Below, one piece after another: positions 52,411 through 63,028 of a stretch of 64,000 bases of DNA. The DNA is from Flavobacterium ustbae (lineage in GTDB: Bacteria; Bacteroidota; Bacteroidia; Flavobacteriales; Flavobacteriaceae). The translations under genes and the position numbers were made by a program. Below the pieces are notes generated by a model. The model worked only from the letters and a program-made list of their open reading frames with translations. It had not been told where the DNA came from and did no database searches. The DNA is taken from NCBI RefSeq assembly GCF_003946915.1, contig NZ_RPOC01000003.1, positions 62,001 through 126,000 on the forward strand. The letters are read 5' to 3'. Every line of letters begins with the position of its first letter. The stretch's first letter is position 1.

Positions 52411-54090
52411 AGTTCCGCTAGGAACTGAATATCGGTAGACGTGATCATTTTTTTTCTACCGATATTTTATTCCTAACGGAATATTATAGATAAGCAAAAT
52501 AGTTCCGCTAGGAACTGAATATCGCTAGCCAAATGTTTCGTTGAATATTTTTGTCCCGTTAGGGACTATATTTAATACGGTTTCTTTCGAAAATTTATTT
52601 CATTAGAAAATTCGATAGCAACAAATATATCGGCAGAAATAAATATTCTGTCGCAAAAAAAATGATTTACCATTTTTATATTAAAATGCAATCCTTACGG
52701 GATATTGTAACGTATAGGTGATCATTTTTTTTACCGATATTTTATTCCTAACGGAATATTATAGATAAGCAAAATAGTTCCGCTAGGAACTGAATATCGG
52801 TAGCCAAATGTTTCGTTGAATATTTTTGTCCCGTTAGGGACTATATTTAATACGGTTTCTTTCGAAAATTTATTTCATTAGAAAATTCGATAGCAACAAA
52901 TATATCGGCAGAAATAAATATTCTGTCGCAAAAAAATCGATTTGCCCTTTTTATATTAAAATGTAATCCCTACGGGATATTGTAACGTGACGTGATCATT
53001 TTTTTCTACCGATATTTTATTCCTAACGGAATATTATAGATAAGCAAAATAGTTCCGCTAGGAACTGAATATCGGTAGCCAAATTTTTTACAAGGATAAA
53101 GTTTACGCAGATAGATACAAAATGATTTCGTCATGAAAATTTAAGCAAATAGTTCCGCTAGGAACTGAATATAGGTAGCCAATTGTTTTGTTGAATATTT
53201 TTGTCCCGTCAGGGACTATATTTTTTTACGGTTTCTTTTGAAAATTTATTTCATTATAAAATTCGATAGCAAACAAAAATATTCGGCAGAAATAAATATT
53301 CTGTAGAAAAAATGATTTGCCATTTTTATATTAAAATGTAATCCCTACGGGATATTTAATGTATGGGTGATCATTTTTTTCTACCGATATTGTATTCCTA
53401 ACGGAATAATTATAGATAAGCAAATAGTTCCGCTAGGAACTGAATATCGGTAGCAAAATGTTTCGTTGAATATTTTTGTCCCGTTAGGGACTATATTTAA
53501 TACGGTTCTTTCGAAAATTTATTTCATTAGAAATTTCGGTAGCAAACAAATATGTTCGGTAGAATAAATATTCTGTGGCAAAGAATTGATTTGCCCTTTT
53601 TATATTAAAATGTAATCCCTACGGGATATTGTAACGTGACGTGATCATTTTTTTTCTACCGATATAATATTCCTACCGGAATATTATAGATAAGCAAAAT
53701 AGTTCCGCTAGGAACTGAATATCGGTAGCAAAATGTTTCGTTGAATATTTTTGTCCCGTTAGGGACTATATTTAATACGGTTCTTTCGAAAATTTATTTC
53801 ATTAGAAATTTCGGTAGCAAACAAATATGTTCGGTAGAATAAATATTCTGTGGCAAAAAATTGATTTGCCCTTTTTATATTAAAATGTAATCCCTACGGG
53901 ATATTGTAACGTGACGTGATCATTTTTTTTCTACCGATATTATATTCCTACCGGAATATTATAGATAAGCAAAATAGTTCCGCTAGGAACTGAATATCGG
54001 TAGCCAAATGTTTCGTTGAATATTTTGTCCCGTTAGGGACTATATTTTTTACGGTTTCTTTTGAAAATTAAATTGAAAATTTGATAGCAA
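52411..54090. repeat. Tandem array with an exact 275-bp period, built of mini-hairpins
   Basis: AGTTCCGCTAGGAACT occurs at 52411, 52501, 52776, 53051, 53151, 53426, 53701 and 53976. Five intervals are exactly 275 bp; two shorter ones are 90 and 100 bp. Each full unit has four stem-loops: AGTTCC-GCTA-GGAACT, GTCCC-GTTA-GGGAC, ATCCC-TAC-GGGAT and ATTCC-TAAC-GGAAT. CTACCGATAT and ATATCGGTAG enclose two of them as an outer stem. Units 53426 and 53701 differ at only about two bases. No ORF or cas gene is present. It fills the whole metQ to L,D-transpeptidase gap except the last ~150 bp. Confidence 0.95.
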
Positions 54091-54241
54091 ACAAAAAAAT
54101 GGGTTACCACAATTTCAAAACAGCTACTTGTTTTATTTTATATAAAAAATAGCGTATAGTATTGTTTTTCAGTCTTGTATGGGTAATTGTTTATTTGTGC
54201 TACATGTAATTTTGCATTGTTAATTTCTAAGAACAATTACA

Positions 54242-54838
54242 ATGAAAATTTTTAGCTTGTTTGCATATTCGTTTTTTATTTTTTTTGGAACTCCAAAAGA
54301 AAATAAAATTGGAGAACCACTAAGTCCCGAAATGGAACGCTTTAATACCCAAATTGATCAAGTAAAAAGTACAATTGCAAAGGATAAAACCTACAATGCG
54401 AAAATTGCTTTTTTAGTTGACATGAAAATTAAATCTGGTAAAAACAGATTTTTTGTTTACGATCTTGAAAACAATAAAATTATTGAAGAAGGTTTGGTCG
54501 CAAATGGTTCTGGCTCGGAGACCGGTGTAAGAGGAAATTTAAAATTTAGTAATGAGCCCAATTCAAAATGCACTTCTTTAGGATGTTATGCAGTCGGGCA
54601 ATCGTATAGAGGAATGTTTGGCAAATCCTACAAGTTATATGGTCTTCACGAAACCAATAGCAACGCCGCCAAAAGAGCCATCGTACTGCATCCTTATTCA
54701 GCTGTTCCAAATGAAGAACAGGATTATTATATCTACAATAGTCAAGGCTGTCCAATGGTTAGCGAAGCTTTTTTCAAAAAATTGGAAAAGATTATTGACA
54801 GCTCTAAATCAAAAATAATTTTGAGTATTTATTATTAG
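54242..54838 (+). CDS. Murein L,D-transpeptidase catalytic-domain protein (YkuD_2 type)
   Basis: A 198-residue protein with a short hydrophobic N-terminus (MKIFSLFAYSFFIFF), probably a signal peptide. The core matches the YkuD_2-type L,D-transpeptidase: NGSGSETG, FSNEPNSKCTSLG, YRLHGL-like YKLYGLHETN (catalytic His), and the nucleophile C170 in NSQGCPMVS. Such enzymes form or trim 3-3 peptidoglycan cross-links in the periplasm. The family length is standard. It is monocistronic and starts about 150 bp after the repeat array. Confidence 0.87.
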   Translation: MKIFSLFAYSFFIFFGTPKENKIGEPLSPEMERFNTQIDQVKSTIAKDKTYNAKIAFLVDMKIKSGKNRFFVYDLENNKIIEEGLVANGSGSETGVRGNLKFSNEPNSKCTSLGCYAVGQSYRGMFGKSYKLYGLHETNSNAAKRAIVLHPYSAVPNEEQDYYIYNSQGCPMVSEAFFKKLEKIIDSSKSKIILSIYY

Positions 54839-55035
54839 TTTTTTTAAAGGTTTAAAGGTTCTAAGGTTCTGAGGTTCTGAGGTATAGAGGATTCAAGTTT
54901 TTTTGTTGCATTATATCTCATAATTCATAATTCATAATTTTTTCCTGATAACTTTATAAAACAAATCTTTGATTTTGTAAGACTTACGTTTTTTAGATGG
55001 ACTAAATTGGAAGTTCAATTTTTAAAACAAAAGCC

Positions 55036-55815
55036 ATGAGATCAATTTGGACAGGTTCGGTAAGTTTTGGATTAATTAATATTCCGATAAAGATGTTTTC
55101 GGCAGTGCAGGAAAGCAGTTTAGATATGGATATGCTTGACGCGAAAGATCATGCCAATATCAAGTTTAAACGTGTTAATGAAGGAACGGGCAAAGAAGTT
55201 GATTTTGGAAATATTGTAAAAGGCTACAAACTGGATGATAAATATGTCATTCTAGAAGACTCTGATTTTGAAGCCGCCGATGCTATTAAAACCAAAACAA
55301 TTGACATTGAAAGTTTTGCTTTCGAAAAAGAAATCCAAAGTATTTATTACGAACAGCCTTATTATCTTGAACCCGACAAAGGCGCGATGAATGCGTACGG
55401 ATTACTTCGTGATGCACTCGAAGCTTCAGGAAAAGTTGGTGTTACGAGATTTGTACTGCGAAATAAAGAAAGTCTGGCAATTTTAAAACCATACAAAAAT
55501 GTTATTGTTTTAAACCGAATTCGATTTGAACAGGAAATTCGAAGCACCGAAGAATTAAAGCTTCCGCCAATGTCTAAGAAATCTACAAAAGAAATGGATA
55601 TGGCCGAAAAATTAATCGATCAACTGACGGAGAAATTTGATATTTCGGGTTTTAAAGACGAGTATACCGCTAAGCTTTTGGATATTATTAAAAAGAAAGC
55701 CAAAGGAAAACCGCAAAAAGCAGCTCCAAAATTAAAAGTTGTGCACAAACAAAGCGACGATTTAATGTCGATGCTAAAAGCAAGTTTAGAAACTAAAAAG
55801 AAAAAATCGTCTTAA
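55036..55815 (+). CDS. ku: Bacterial Ku protein (non-homologous end joining)
   Basis: A 259-residue Ku homologue made of the DNA-encircling core (about residues 1-200, [42 protein letters not shown]) and a Lys-rich C-terminal tail that helps DNA and LigD contact. It forms a homodimer ring on broken DNA ends and recruits LigD. The ligD gene is convergent and the two stop codons overlap in TTAA (55812-55815). This is the minimal two-gene NHEJ system. Length is normal for the family. Confidence 0.96.
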   Translation: MRSIWTGSVSFGLINIPIKMFSAVQESSLDMDMLDAKDHANIKFKRVNEGTGKEVDFGNIVKGYKLDDKYVILEDSDFEAADAIKTKTIDIESFAFEKEIQSIYYEQPYYLEPDKGAMNAYGLLRDALEASGKVGVTRFVLRNKESLAILKPYKNVIVLNRIRFEQEIRSTEELKLPPMSKKSTKEMDMAEKLIDQLTEKFDISGFKDEYTAKLLDIIKKKAKGKPQKAAPKLKVVHKQSDDLMSMLKASLETKKKKSS

Positions 55816-58388
55816 CTGTTCTGACTTTCTTCTAGTTTGTGAATAATCTTCTTAATATTGGCTCCTTTAGATAAAACGGGTTTCCATAAATCGCCTTTTT
55901 TCTCAAAACGTTTCAAAACATTTTTGATGGTAAATTGCGATGGATGCAGTTTTTCATTCACTTCGCTCCATTCTAAAGGAGTTGAAACCGTTGCGCCAGG
56001 TTTTGGTCGAACAGAGTAAGGCGCTGCCAAAGTTTGTCCGCGTCTGTTTTGCAAAAAGTCAATATACAATTTGTTGTTTCTTTTTTTGATGCTTCTCTCC
56101 ACAGAGGTAATATCTGGAATTCTAGATTGCACTTCTTTTGCGATCAATTCGCCTAAGATTTTTATAGAATCATAATCATATTGCGCGCCAAGCGGAATGT
56201 AGATATGAAGCCCAGAAGCGCCTGATGTTTTGCACAAACATTCGGTTTCCAATTCGTCTAAAACTTCTTTTACAACCAACGCAGTCTGAACCACTTGTTT
56301 AAAATCGTCTTTTGCAGGATCTAAATCAATTACGAGCCAATCTGGATTGTGAATATGTTTGATGGTAGAATTCCACGGATTCATTTCGATACAGCCTAAA
56401 TTAGCCATATAAAGCAATGTTTCTTTGTTGTTGCAAATGAGATAATCGATATCGGCATTGTTTGATTCAGAGAAAATCTTTTTGGTTTTAAGCCATTTCG
56501 GAATTTTATCGACATCTACATCTTTTTGATAAAAACTAGGTCCATCTATTCCGTTAGGAAAACGGTTCATCGATTCTGGGCGGTCTTTCAAGTAAGGAAG
56601 AATCAGTTCTGCAACTTCGTCATAATATTGTACAATATCTCCTTTCGTGATTTTATCCTTCGGAAAATAAACTTTATTCTGATTGGTAAGATGTAAAACT
56701 GTTTTTCCAACTTTCAAATCGAAATCATTTTCTGTTTTGCCAGCTGTTTTGTTTTCTTTTGTAGTTGTCATTTCTTTTTGGTTTAGTTTTGCTGTAGTTT
56801 CATTTTTAAAAGACAGAAGAACTTCTTCAGCTTTTTTGTCTATTCGTATGCCGAGATAAACGGGATGCCTTAAATGTTGATCTTGTGTCCATTCTGAAAA
56901 TTTAACCTGACAAACGATTTTTGGTTTTACCCACTGAATTTTGTCTCGTATCGGAATTTTCGCGTCAAGCGGAGATGCAGCAATAAAAAGAGGCTTCAAT
57001 TTGGTATATAAATCTTTTAATGTGCTTTCTGTAAAACCAGTACCGCATTTGCCAATATATTGCAGTTTTTTACCGTCATATTGTCCCAAAAGAATAGCGC
57101 CAAAATATTTTCTCGAATTTTTAGGTTCGGTAATGCCGATAATGATCGCTTCTTCTTCATTTGCTGTTTTTATTTTCAGCCAGTTGGTACTTCTTCGATT
57201 TACGGTATAGTTACTGTCGGCTCTTTTGGCAATGATGCCTTCCGTTTTATTTTTAACCGCTTTTTCAAACTGTTTTATTCCGTCGCCGACTGTATGCTCC
57301 GAATAGAAAACATTCGAAAACGAATATTTATTAAAGAGAATTTTAAGCAGTTCTTTTCGTTCCAAAAGCGATAATTCGGTAATGAGATTCCCATCCAAAT
57401 TCAATAAATCAAAAACATAATACTTAAGATTGCCAATTCCGGTTTTCATATAATTTTGAAGCAGCTGAAATTCTGCTTTTCCGGCTTCATTTTCAACCAC
57501 AATTTCGCCATCCAGCACCACATTATGATCTATTTTGGTGAGTTCTTCGGCAATAGGTTTGAAATTTTCATTGAAAGAAATTTCGTTTCTGCTGAATAAA
57601 TCAACTTTCTGTTCGTTAACAACGGCAATGGTTCTGTAACCATCGTATTTATTTTCAAAAATCCATTCATCATCATCAAAAGGTTTTTCACGAACGCTGG
57701 CAAGCATCGGTTTTAGAAATTCAGCTTTTTCTGTTTTTGTGTCAGACTTTTTTTTTACTTCTTTCTTTTTAGTCGTTTTCGCCGAAGATTTTTCTTTTGT
57801 TTTTGAAGCCAATTTTTCGGAGTTTTTCTCCAATTGTTCCAGACTTCTTTTAGAAATAACCGATTTATTTTTTTCTAAAATATCAGCATCAGAAGCATAC
57901 TTGTCATCTTTCTTAATTAAAAGCCAAGCATTTTCCTGTTTTCCATGTAGTTTAACTAACGAAAATTCACCTTTTAGTTTTTTGCCTTTTAGAATAAAAC
58001 TCAAACGGCCTTTTGCAAGATCTTTCAATAATTGCTTTTCGTCAGAAGCCGTTTTTTCGTCAGAAGTATAAGTTCCGTTATCCCAAACAATTACATTTCC
58101 TGCGCCGTAATTGCCTTCTGGAATTGTTCCTTCAAAATCTTTATAACTATAAGGGTGATCTTCGACCATCATGGCCAGACGTTTTATGTCTGGATCCAAC
58201 GATGGACCTTTTGGTACTGCCCAACTTTTTAGAACACCATCCATTTCCAGTCTAAAATCGTAATGAAGATGAGAGGCAGCATGTTTCTGCACAACAAAAA
58301 TCAATTCGCTTGCCGATTTTTCGATCTTTCCTTTTGGTTCGCGAGTTTGTTTAAAATCTCTTTTCTCGTTGTATTTGGACAGTGACAT
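55812..58388 (-). CDS. ligD: ATP-dependent DNA ligase D (NHEJ, three-domain)
   Basis: An 858-residue enzyme with all three LigD activities, in the order phosphoesterase (about 10-165, [28 protein letters not shown]), ligase (about 220-540, catalytic K247 in ENKYDGYR) and polymerase/primase (about 570-850, with WLVIDLDPA metal-binding aspartates and [11 protein letters not shown]). A Lys-rich linker (about 195-220) separates the first two. It processes and seals double-strand breaks with Ku, encoded convergently. The gene ends within 4 nt of ku. A small membrane protein gene lies 15 nt upstream on the same strand. Confidence 0.96.
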   Translation of the reverse strand: MSLSKYNEKRDFKQTREPKGKIEKSASELIFVVQKHAASHLHYDFRLEMDGVLKSWAVPKGPSLDPDIKRLAMMVEDHPYSYKDFEGTIPEGNYGAGNVIVWDNGTYTSDEKTASDEKQLLKDLAKGRLSFILKGKKLKGEFSLVKLHGKQENAWLLIKKDDKYASDADILEKNKSVISKRSLEQLEKNSEKLASKTKEKSSAKTTKKKEVKKKSDTKTEKAEFLKPMLASVREKPFDDDEWIFENKYDGYRTIAVVNEQKVDLFSRNEISFNENFKPIAEELTKIDHNVVLDGEIVVENEAGKAEFQLLQNYMKTGIGNLKYYVFDLLNLDGNLITELSLLERKELLKILFNKYSFSNVFYSEHTVGDGIKQFEKAVKNKTEGIIAKRADSNYTVNRRSTNWLKIKTANEEEAIIIGITEPKNSRKYFGAILLGQYDGKKLQYIGKCGTGFTESTLKDLYTKLKPLFIAASPLDAKIPIRDKIQWVKPKIVCQVKFSEWTQDQHLRHPVYLGIRIDKKAEEVLLSFKNETTAKLNQKEMTTTKENKTAGKTENDFDLKVGKTVLHLTNQNKVYFPKDKITKGDIVQYYDEVAELILPYLKDRPESMNRFPNGIDGPSFYQKDVDVDKIPKWLKTKKIFSESNNADIDYLICNNKETLLYMANLGCIEMNPWNSTIKHIHNPDWLVIDLDPAKDDFKQVVQTALVVKEVLDELETECLCKTSGASGLHIYIPLGAQYDYDSIKILGELIAKEVQSRIPDITSVERSIKKRNNKLYIDFLQNRRGQTLAAPYSVRPKPGATVSTPLEWSEVNEKLHPSQFTIKNVLKRFEKKGDLWKPVLSKGANIKKIIHKLEESQNS

Positions 58389-58403
58389 AAGCTTTTGCGG
58401 GTA

Positions 58404-58856
58404 TTAAAACATGAGCGGAATGGCATAGAGCGCCGTCGCGACAACTCCAAAAATAATATGGGCAAAGAACAGTTGAATATAATAACCTTTAAAATCAATC
58501 GGGGGTTGATGATTGGTCATTTTGAATATAACTATCCAACTGAGTATTCCAATTACACCACTGATAGCTCCTAAAATAAGTGCACTTAGTGGCGAAATTG
58601 GTAAAATGTCCTTTACCCATACTATATGATATCCCATAACAAATAGAAAACCAATAATGTAATGTATCAGCCATGCCCAAGTATTTTGTACTTTTTTAGA
58701 AAGGCTGATATTTGTTTTTTGCAGAGCAAAACTCAATAAAACAGGCTCTTTATACAATTCTCTAAAGCTTTTCGACATCGCATAACTAAACCAAGTCATT
58801 GCCGATGTCGCCCCAATTGCAACAAATATTAATTGTATAATTAGATATAAAACCAT
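58404..58856 (-). CDS. Hypothetical four-TM membrane protein
   Basis: A 150-residue integral membrane protein with four hydrophobic helices (about 2-24, 62-82, 88-110 and 126-148). The order Trp-x-Ser-Tyr at the start and HYIIGF / FFAHIIFG His-containing helices recall small DUF-type membrane proteins, but I cannot assign a family. It lies 15 nt upstream of ligD and is surely cotranscribed. A role linked to DNA repair is only guilt by association. Confidence 0.7.
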   Translation of the reverse strand: MVLYLIIQLIFVAIGATSAMTWFSYAMSKSFRELYKEPVLLSFALQKTNISLSKKVQNTWAWLIHYIIGFLFVMGYHIVWVKDILPISPLSALILGAISGVIGILSWIVIFKMTNHQPPIDFKGYYIQLFFAHIIFGVVATALYAIPLMF

Positions 58857-59037
58857 AAGTCGTTTTTGTTTGAAATGAAACTCTATCTCAAAGTTACTTT
58901 TAGAAAGCTTTTTTCTGTTATAGGATTAAAACTTGTACTTATATAATTATAAGTAATGTGTTGATTTAATTTGTGTTATGATTCAAATATTGTAAGCCTA
59001 AACTTTAATTGTATAAATTTTAGCTCTCAAACCAATT

Positions 59038-59045
59038 TAACTTTG
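59038..59045 (+). promoter_or_regulatory. Candidate -7 box upstream of catalase
   Basis: TAACTTTG fits TAnnTTTG, 88 nt before the catalase ATG. No TTG -33 box is at the expected distance, so the promoter may need an activator. Confidence 0.4.
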
Positions 59046-59132
59046 TTAGTCTATTTTTTGAGAAATGCCTCACAGCCAAATAGGAAATGTACTAGTTCAT
59101 TGAATGATAAATTGTAAAAAATCAAACAAAAA

Positions 59133-61274
59133 ATGAAAAATTCAAAAAAAACAAACCAAGACAATGCTGATGGAAAACAGAGTGATTTAGAATTTAATAA
59201 ATCACATGCTGAGAACGAATTTTTAACAACTAATCAAGGGGTTAAAATTAATGACAACAACAATTCTTTAAAGTCTGGAGAAAGAGGACCTTCTCTTTTA
59301 GAGGATTTTATATTAAGAGAAAAAATCACTCATTTTGACCATGAAAGAATTCCAGAAAGAATAGTACACGCAAGAGGTTCTGGCGCTCATGGCTATTTTG
59401 AACTTTATGAACCGATGGGAAAATATACTAAGGCAGGTTTTTTAAACGATACGAGTATTAAAACACCTGTTTTTGTTCGATTTTCTACTGTTGCGGGTTC
59501 AAGAGGATCTACAGATTTAGCCCGAGATGTTCGTGGTTTTGCCGTAAAGTTTTATACTCAAGAAGGTGTTTTTGATTTGGTTGGGAATAATATGCCGGTA
59601 TTTTTTATTCAAGATGCCATGAAATTTCCCGATTTGATTCACGCTGTAAAAGCAGAACCGCATAACGAAATTCCGCAAGCTGCTTCGGCACACGATACTT
59701 TTTGGGATTTTATTTCGCTAATGCCCGAATCCATGCACATGATTATGTGGGTCATGAGCGACAGAGCGATTCCAAGAAGTTTAAGAATGATGGAAGGTTT
59801 TGGTGTTCATACTTTTAGATTTGTTAATGATAAAAATGAAGCTCATTTTGTAAAATTCCATTGGAAACCGAAATTAGGAACACACGGAGTGGCTTGGGAT
59901 GAAGCGCAGAAAATATCAGGGAAAAATTCAGATTTTCATAAACAAGATTTGTGGGAAGCTATAGAAGAAGGAAATTTCCCGGAATGGGAATTAGGAGTGC
60001 AGATTATTCCCGAAAGTGACGAACATAAATATGATTTTGATTTACTAGATCCGACAAAATTAATTCCAGAAGAATTGGTTCCCGTAACGATTATCGGAAA
60101 AATGGTTTTGAATAAAAATCCCGATAACTTTTTTGCAGAAACAGAGCAAGTTGCTTTTCATCCAGGACATATTGTTCCAGGAATTGATTTTACAAATGAT
60201 CCGTTATTGCAAGGGAGGTTATTCTCGTACACCGATACTCAGTTGTCTAGATTAGGAAGCCCAAATTTTCATGAAATTCCAATTAACAGAACCATCGCTC
60301 CGATGCATAACCACCAGCGAGACGGGCACATGCGCCAAGAAATCGCTGTTGGTAAAGTAAGTTATCATCCTAATTCTTTAGGTGGCGGATGCCCTTTTCA
60401 GGCAAAAATGGATCAAGGTGGTTTTACGAGTTTTAACGAACGTGTAGATGCGCATAAAGTGAGAGAAAGAAGCAAAAGTTTCTCAGATCATTTTAGTCAA
60501 GCAGCGCTTTTTTATAACAGTCAGACGCCAATTGAACAAGATCATATTGTGAGCGCTTTGTCTTTTGAACTTGGAAAAGTTGAAACTGTAGCCATTCGAG
60601 AAAGAATGCTCGGACTTTTAAATCAAGTCGATGCTAATTTAGCGGCAAAGGTTGCTAAAAATCTAGGAATTCCAGTTCCAAAAAATCCTGAAAAGCCAAT
60701 GAATCACGGTGTAGGAGCCGATGATAAAGGAAATCAAGAACCTAGTAAAGCAAACCAGAATATAGTGCCATCAGATGCTTTAAGCATGCTTAAAAATCCG
60801 ACTATTTCTAATACGATTGCAACAAGACAAATTGCTTTTTTATGTAATGAAGGCGTAAATGCAGATTCGGTTAAAGTGATGAAAACAGCCTTGAAAAATG
60901 CTGGAGCAAAAGCGGTCATTATAGCACCGCATCTAGGAACAATTGTTTCTGAGGAAGGCACAGAAATTCCAGTAGAACAGACTTATAAAATCGCGGCATC
61001 TGTACTTTTTGATGGCGTTTTTATTCCGTCAGGAAAAGGAATTGCTGACCTTTCAAAAATTAAAGAAGTAAAAGAGTTTTTGAATGACTCGTACCATCAC
61101 TGCAAATTTATTGCGGCAGAAGGCGAAGGAGCAAAGATTATAAAAAACAACAGCGATATAAAAGAGGATCCAGGAATTTTATTGAGTGAAAATCATTCGG
61201 ATAAAAACTTAAATGTTTCTTTTATAAAGGCTTTAGGAAGACACCGTTTCTGGGAAAGAGAAAAAAATATTTAA
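59133..61274 (+). CDS. katE: Large-subunit heme catalase (KatE / HPII type)
   Basis: A 713-residue catalase that splits hydrogen peroxide. The catalytic residues are H79 (VHARGSGAHG), N152 (VGNNMPVFF) and heme ligand Y366 (LFSYTDTQ). All three sit exactly 49 positions before those of E. coli HPII, i.e. with a shorter N-terminus. After the catalase core (about 1-530) comes a C-terminal flavodoxin/DJ-1-like domain (about 560-700, beginning RQIAFLCNEG), as in all large-subunit catalases. The protein is cytoplasmic. It is monocistronic with a strong terminator, and is next to NHEJ genes, another stress-survival function. Confidence 0.96.
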   Translation: MKNSKKTNQDNADGKQSDLEFNKSHAENEFLTTNQGVKINDNNNSLKSGERGPSLLEDFILREKITHFDHERIPERIVHARGSGAHGYFELYEPMGKYTKAGFLNDTSIKTPVFVRFSTVAGSRGSTDLARDVRGFAVKFYTQEGVFDLVGNNMPVFFIQDAMKFPDLIHAVKAEPHNEIPQAASAHDTFWDFISLMPESMHMIMWVMSDRAIPRSLRMMEGFGVHTFRFVNDKNEAHFVKFHWKPKLGTHGVAWDEAQKISGKNSDFHKQDLWEAIEEGNFPEWELGVQIIPESDEHKYDFDLLDPTKLIPEELVPVTIIGKMVLNKNPDNFFAETEQVAFHPGHIVPGIDFTNDPLLQGRLFSYTDTQLSRLGSPNFHEIPINRTIAPMHNHQRDGHMRQEIAVGKVSYHPNSLGGGCPFQAKMDQGGFTSFNERVDAHKVRERSKSFSDHFSQAALFYNSQTPIEQDHIVSALSFELGKVETVAIRERMLGLLNQVDANLAAKVAKNLGIPVPKNPEKPMNHGVGADDKGNQEPSKANQNIVPSDALSMLKNPTISNTIATRQIAFLCNEGVNADSVKVMKTALKNAGAKAVIIAPHLGTIVSEEGTEIPVEQTYKIAASVLFDGVFIPSGKGIADLSKIKEVKEFLNDSYHHCKFIAAEGEGAKIIKNNSDIKEDPGILLSENHSDKNLNVSFIKALGRHRFWEREKNI

Positions 61275-61282
61275 TAAAATAA

Positions 61283-61314
61283 GAAATGGCTGTCCCAAAA
61301 GACAGCCATTTTTT
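61283..61314 (+). terminator. Intrinsic terminator after katE
   Basis: AAATGGCTGTC (61283-61293) and GACAGCCATTT (61300-61310) form a perfect 11-bp stem with a 6-nt loop and a T-run. Confidence 0.93.
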
Positions 61315-61464
61315 TGATCGGAACATAAGAAATTTCAACACAATCTTTTTAAACCTTGGTTTCGCATAGAGGAATCCCCCATTGTGTACCCAAGGTTGAA
61401 ACCTTGGGCTATGTTTTAGATTCGAAATTAAAAACGAGGCTAATTATAAATTTAGCCTCTTTTC

Positions 61465-61528
61465 TATGTGCATTTAAGAGAAGTGAAACGTCTTTTACAC
61501 GGTTCTAAAAGCTATGTTTCTATGTGTT
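61465..61528. repeat. Partial inverted copy of the 37948-38081 repeat
   Basis: CTATGTGCATTTAAGAG, AAGTGAAACGTCTTTT and GTTTCTATGTGTT (61516-61528) match, in reverse order and orientation, the elements at 37948-38000. The copy lies just after the MocR-like gene, in the gap that also holds the katE terminator. Confidence 0.6.
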
Positions 61529-61537
61529 AAAAATAAA

Positions 61538-63028
61538 TCATTTAGACAAAACAATCTCCAAACATTCATCCAAAATAGAAACTGCCTTTTCCATTTCTTC
61601 CATTTCCAAATGTCCAAATCCCAAGCGGGTTGCAGTAAGATCTTTGGTTTGATACAAAATAGTTTTTGGCAGAAACAAACCATGATTTGCACATTCTTTC
61701 TGAAATTGTATCAGATTAAAATGATCCAGCCATTCTACCCAAATTGCTAAACCTCGAGGCGGAACCTTAAATTTTATATTGCCTTTTAGCTTTTCATTTA
61801 AAAAAGCAACAAAATGATCACGGCGTTCTTTATAGATTTTTTTGTTTTTTTTAGAAAGACGGTGGACTTCGCCTTCCGTAATCCATTCGGTTAAAACTTG
61901 TTCTTTCAGCACATCGATTCTTGGTTCTAGAATATTTTGATGTTTTTCGAGTTCTTTTATAAATTCTGCAGGAGCGGCAACAAAACCATAACTGAAACCA
62001 GACGGAAGCGATCTTCCGAAAGAACCAATATAAACCACTTTCTGATTCGAATCAAAAGCGGCTAAAGGTAGAACGGGATTATTATCGTAATGAAAATCAA
62101 AATCATAGTCGTCTTCCAGAATCACAAAACCGTATTGATTAGCCAATTCCAGCACTTCGATTCTTTTTTTCGCGCTAAGCGAAATAGTCGTCGGATAATG
62201 ATAATTGGATGTTAAATACAAAACCCGAATTTGTGTCGATTCGCAGATTTCTTTCAGTCGTTTGGTGTCAATTCCGTCCTCATTTACAGGAATAGAAATA
62301 ATTTGCGCTCCAGTATTGGTCAGCGTCATGTTTGACATATAATAGCCTGGAGAAGCAACCGCCACTTTGTCGCTAGGAGCGATAAGGACTTTAGTCACGA
62401 GATACAAAGCAATTTCGTGACTGCTTGCGGTAAGCAGATTTGAAGTCGAAATACGAATGCCTCGCGTAAGATTGAGATAATTAGAAAAGTGCGTTTTAAA
62501 ATTCAAATGCGAACGAAATTCTATTTGCTCATAGGTTTTAGACGTTTTTCTTCTTTTTAATTTAGAAACGTACAACCGAGCCAAAACATCAGTTTGCACT
62601 AATCTTAAATCGGGCATTCCGTCATTAAATTGATGCGGAAGAGTACTGATTTCTAACGGATTTTCGAGAATGGTCGAACGCTGAAAACTAAAACCGACAT
62701 TGTCTTTGGATATATTTTGTTCTTTCGAAATCGTAAATTCTGCTGCGTTTTTTTGCTTTTGCTGTGATAAAATAAAAGTTCCTTTATTTGGAAGTGTTTC
62801 AATCCAGCCTTGAGATTCTAAATCTTGAAAAGCTTTGATTAAAGTATTTCGGTTAACAGAAAGGACTTTGCACAAGATTCTTGTACCAGGAAGTTTGGTG
62901 CCTTCAGGAAGAAAACCCGTTTGTATGGCTTTGATAAACTCAAAAACAAGCTGCAGGTATATTGCAGTGCTTTCTTCTGGTTTAAGCTGAATAAAGCTTT
63001 TAAAAGGAATTTCAACCGGACTATCCAT
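61538..63028 (-). CDS. MocR-like regulator with substituted PLP-lysine
   Basis: A 496-residue protein with the MocR layout: a GntR-type winged HTH (about 20-95, LPGTRILCKVLSVNRNTL) and an aminotransferase-like domain (about 130-496). The cofactor region VILEDDYDFDFHY is conserved. But where the paralogue at 38241 has GTFSK-IVAP with the PLP lysine, this protein reads GSFGRSLPSG, so the lysine is R339. A Schiff base with PLP cannot form there. It may bind another ligand or PLP non-covalently, or be a constitutive repressor. The surrounding frame is intact, so this is not a sequencing frameshift. Confidence 0.88.
   Translation of the reverse strand: MDSPVEIPFKSFIQLKPEESTAIYLQLVFEFIKAIQTGFLPEGTKLPGTRILCKVLSVNRNTLIKAFQDLESQGWIETLPNKGTFILSQQKQKNAAEFTISKEQNISKDNVGFSFQRSTILENPLEISTLPHQFNDGMPDLRLVQTDVLARLYVSKLKRRKTSKTYEQIEFRSHLNFKTHFSNYLNLTRGIRISTSNLLTASSHEIALYLVTKVLIAPSDKVAVASPGYYMSNMTLTNTGAQIISIPVNEDGIDTKRLKEICESTQIRVLYLTSNYHYPTTISLSAKKRIEVLELANQYGFVILEDDYDFDFHYDNNPVLPLAAFDSNQKVVYIGSFGRSLPSGFSYGFVAAPAEFIKELEKHQNILEPRIDVLKEQVLTEWITEGEVHRLSKKNKKIYKERRDHFVAFLNEKLKGNIKFKVPPRGLAIWVEWLDHFNLIQFQKECANHGLFLPKTILYQTKDLTATRLGFGHLEMEEMEKAVSILDECLEIVLSK

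Noticed and set aside
52411..54090. CRISPR array
   Set aside because: The repeats are 275 bp long and the sequence between hairpins is repeated too. There are no unique spacers and no cas genes.
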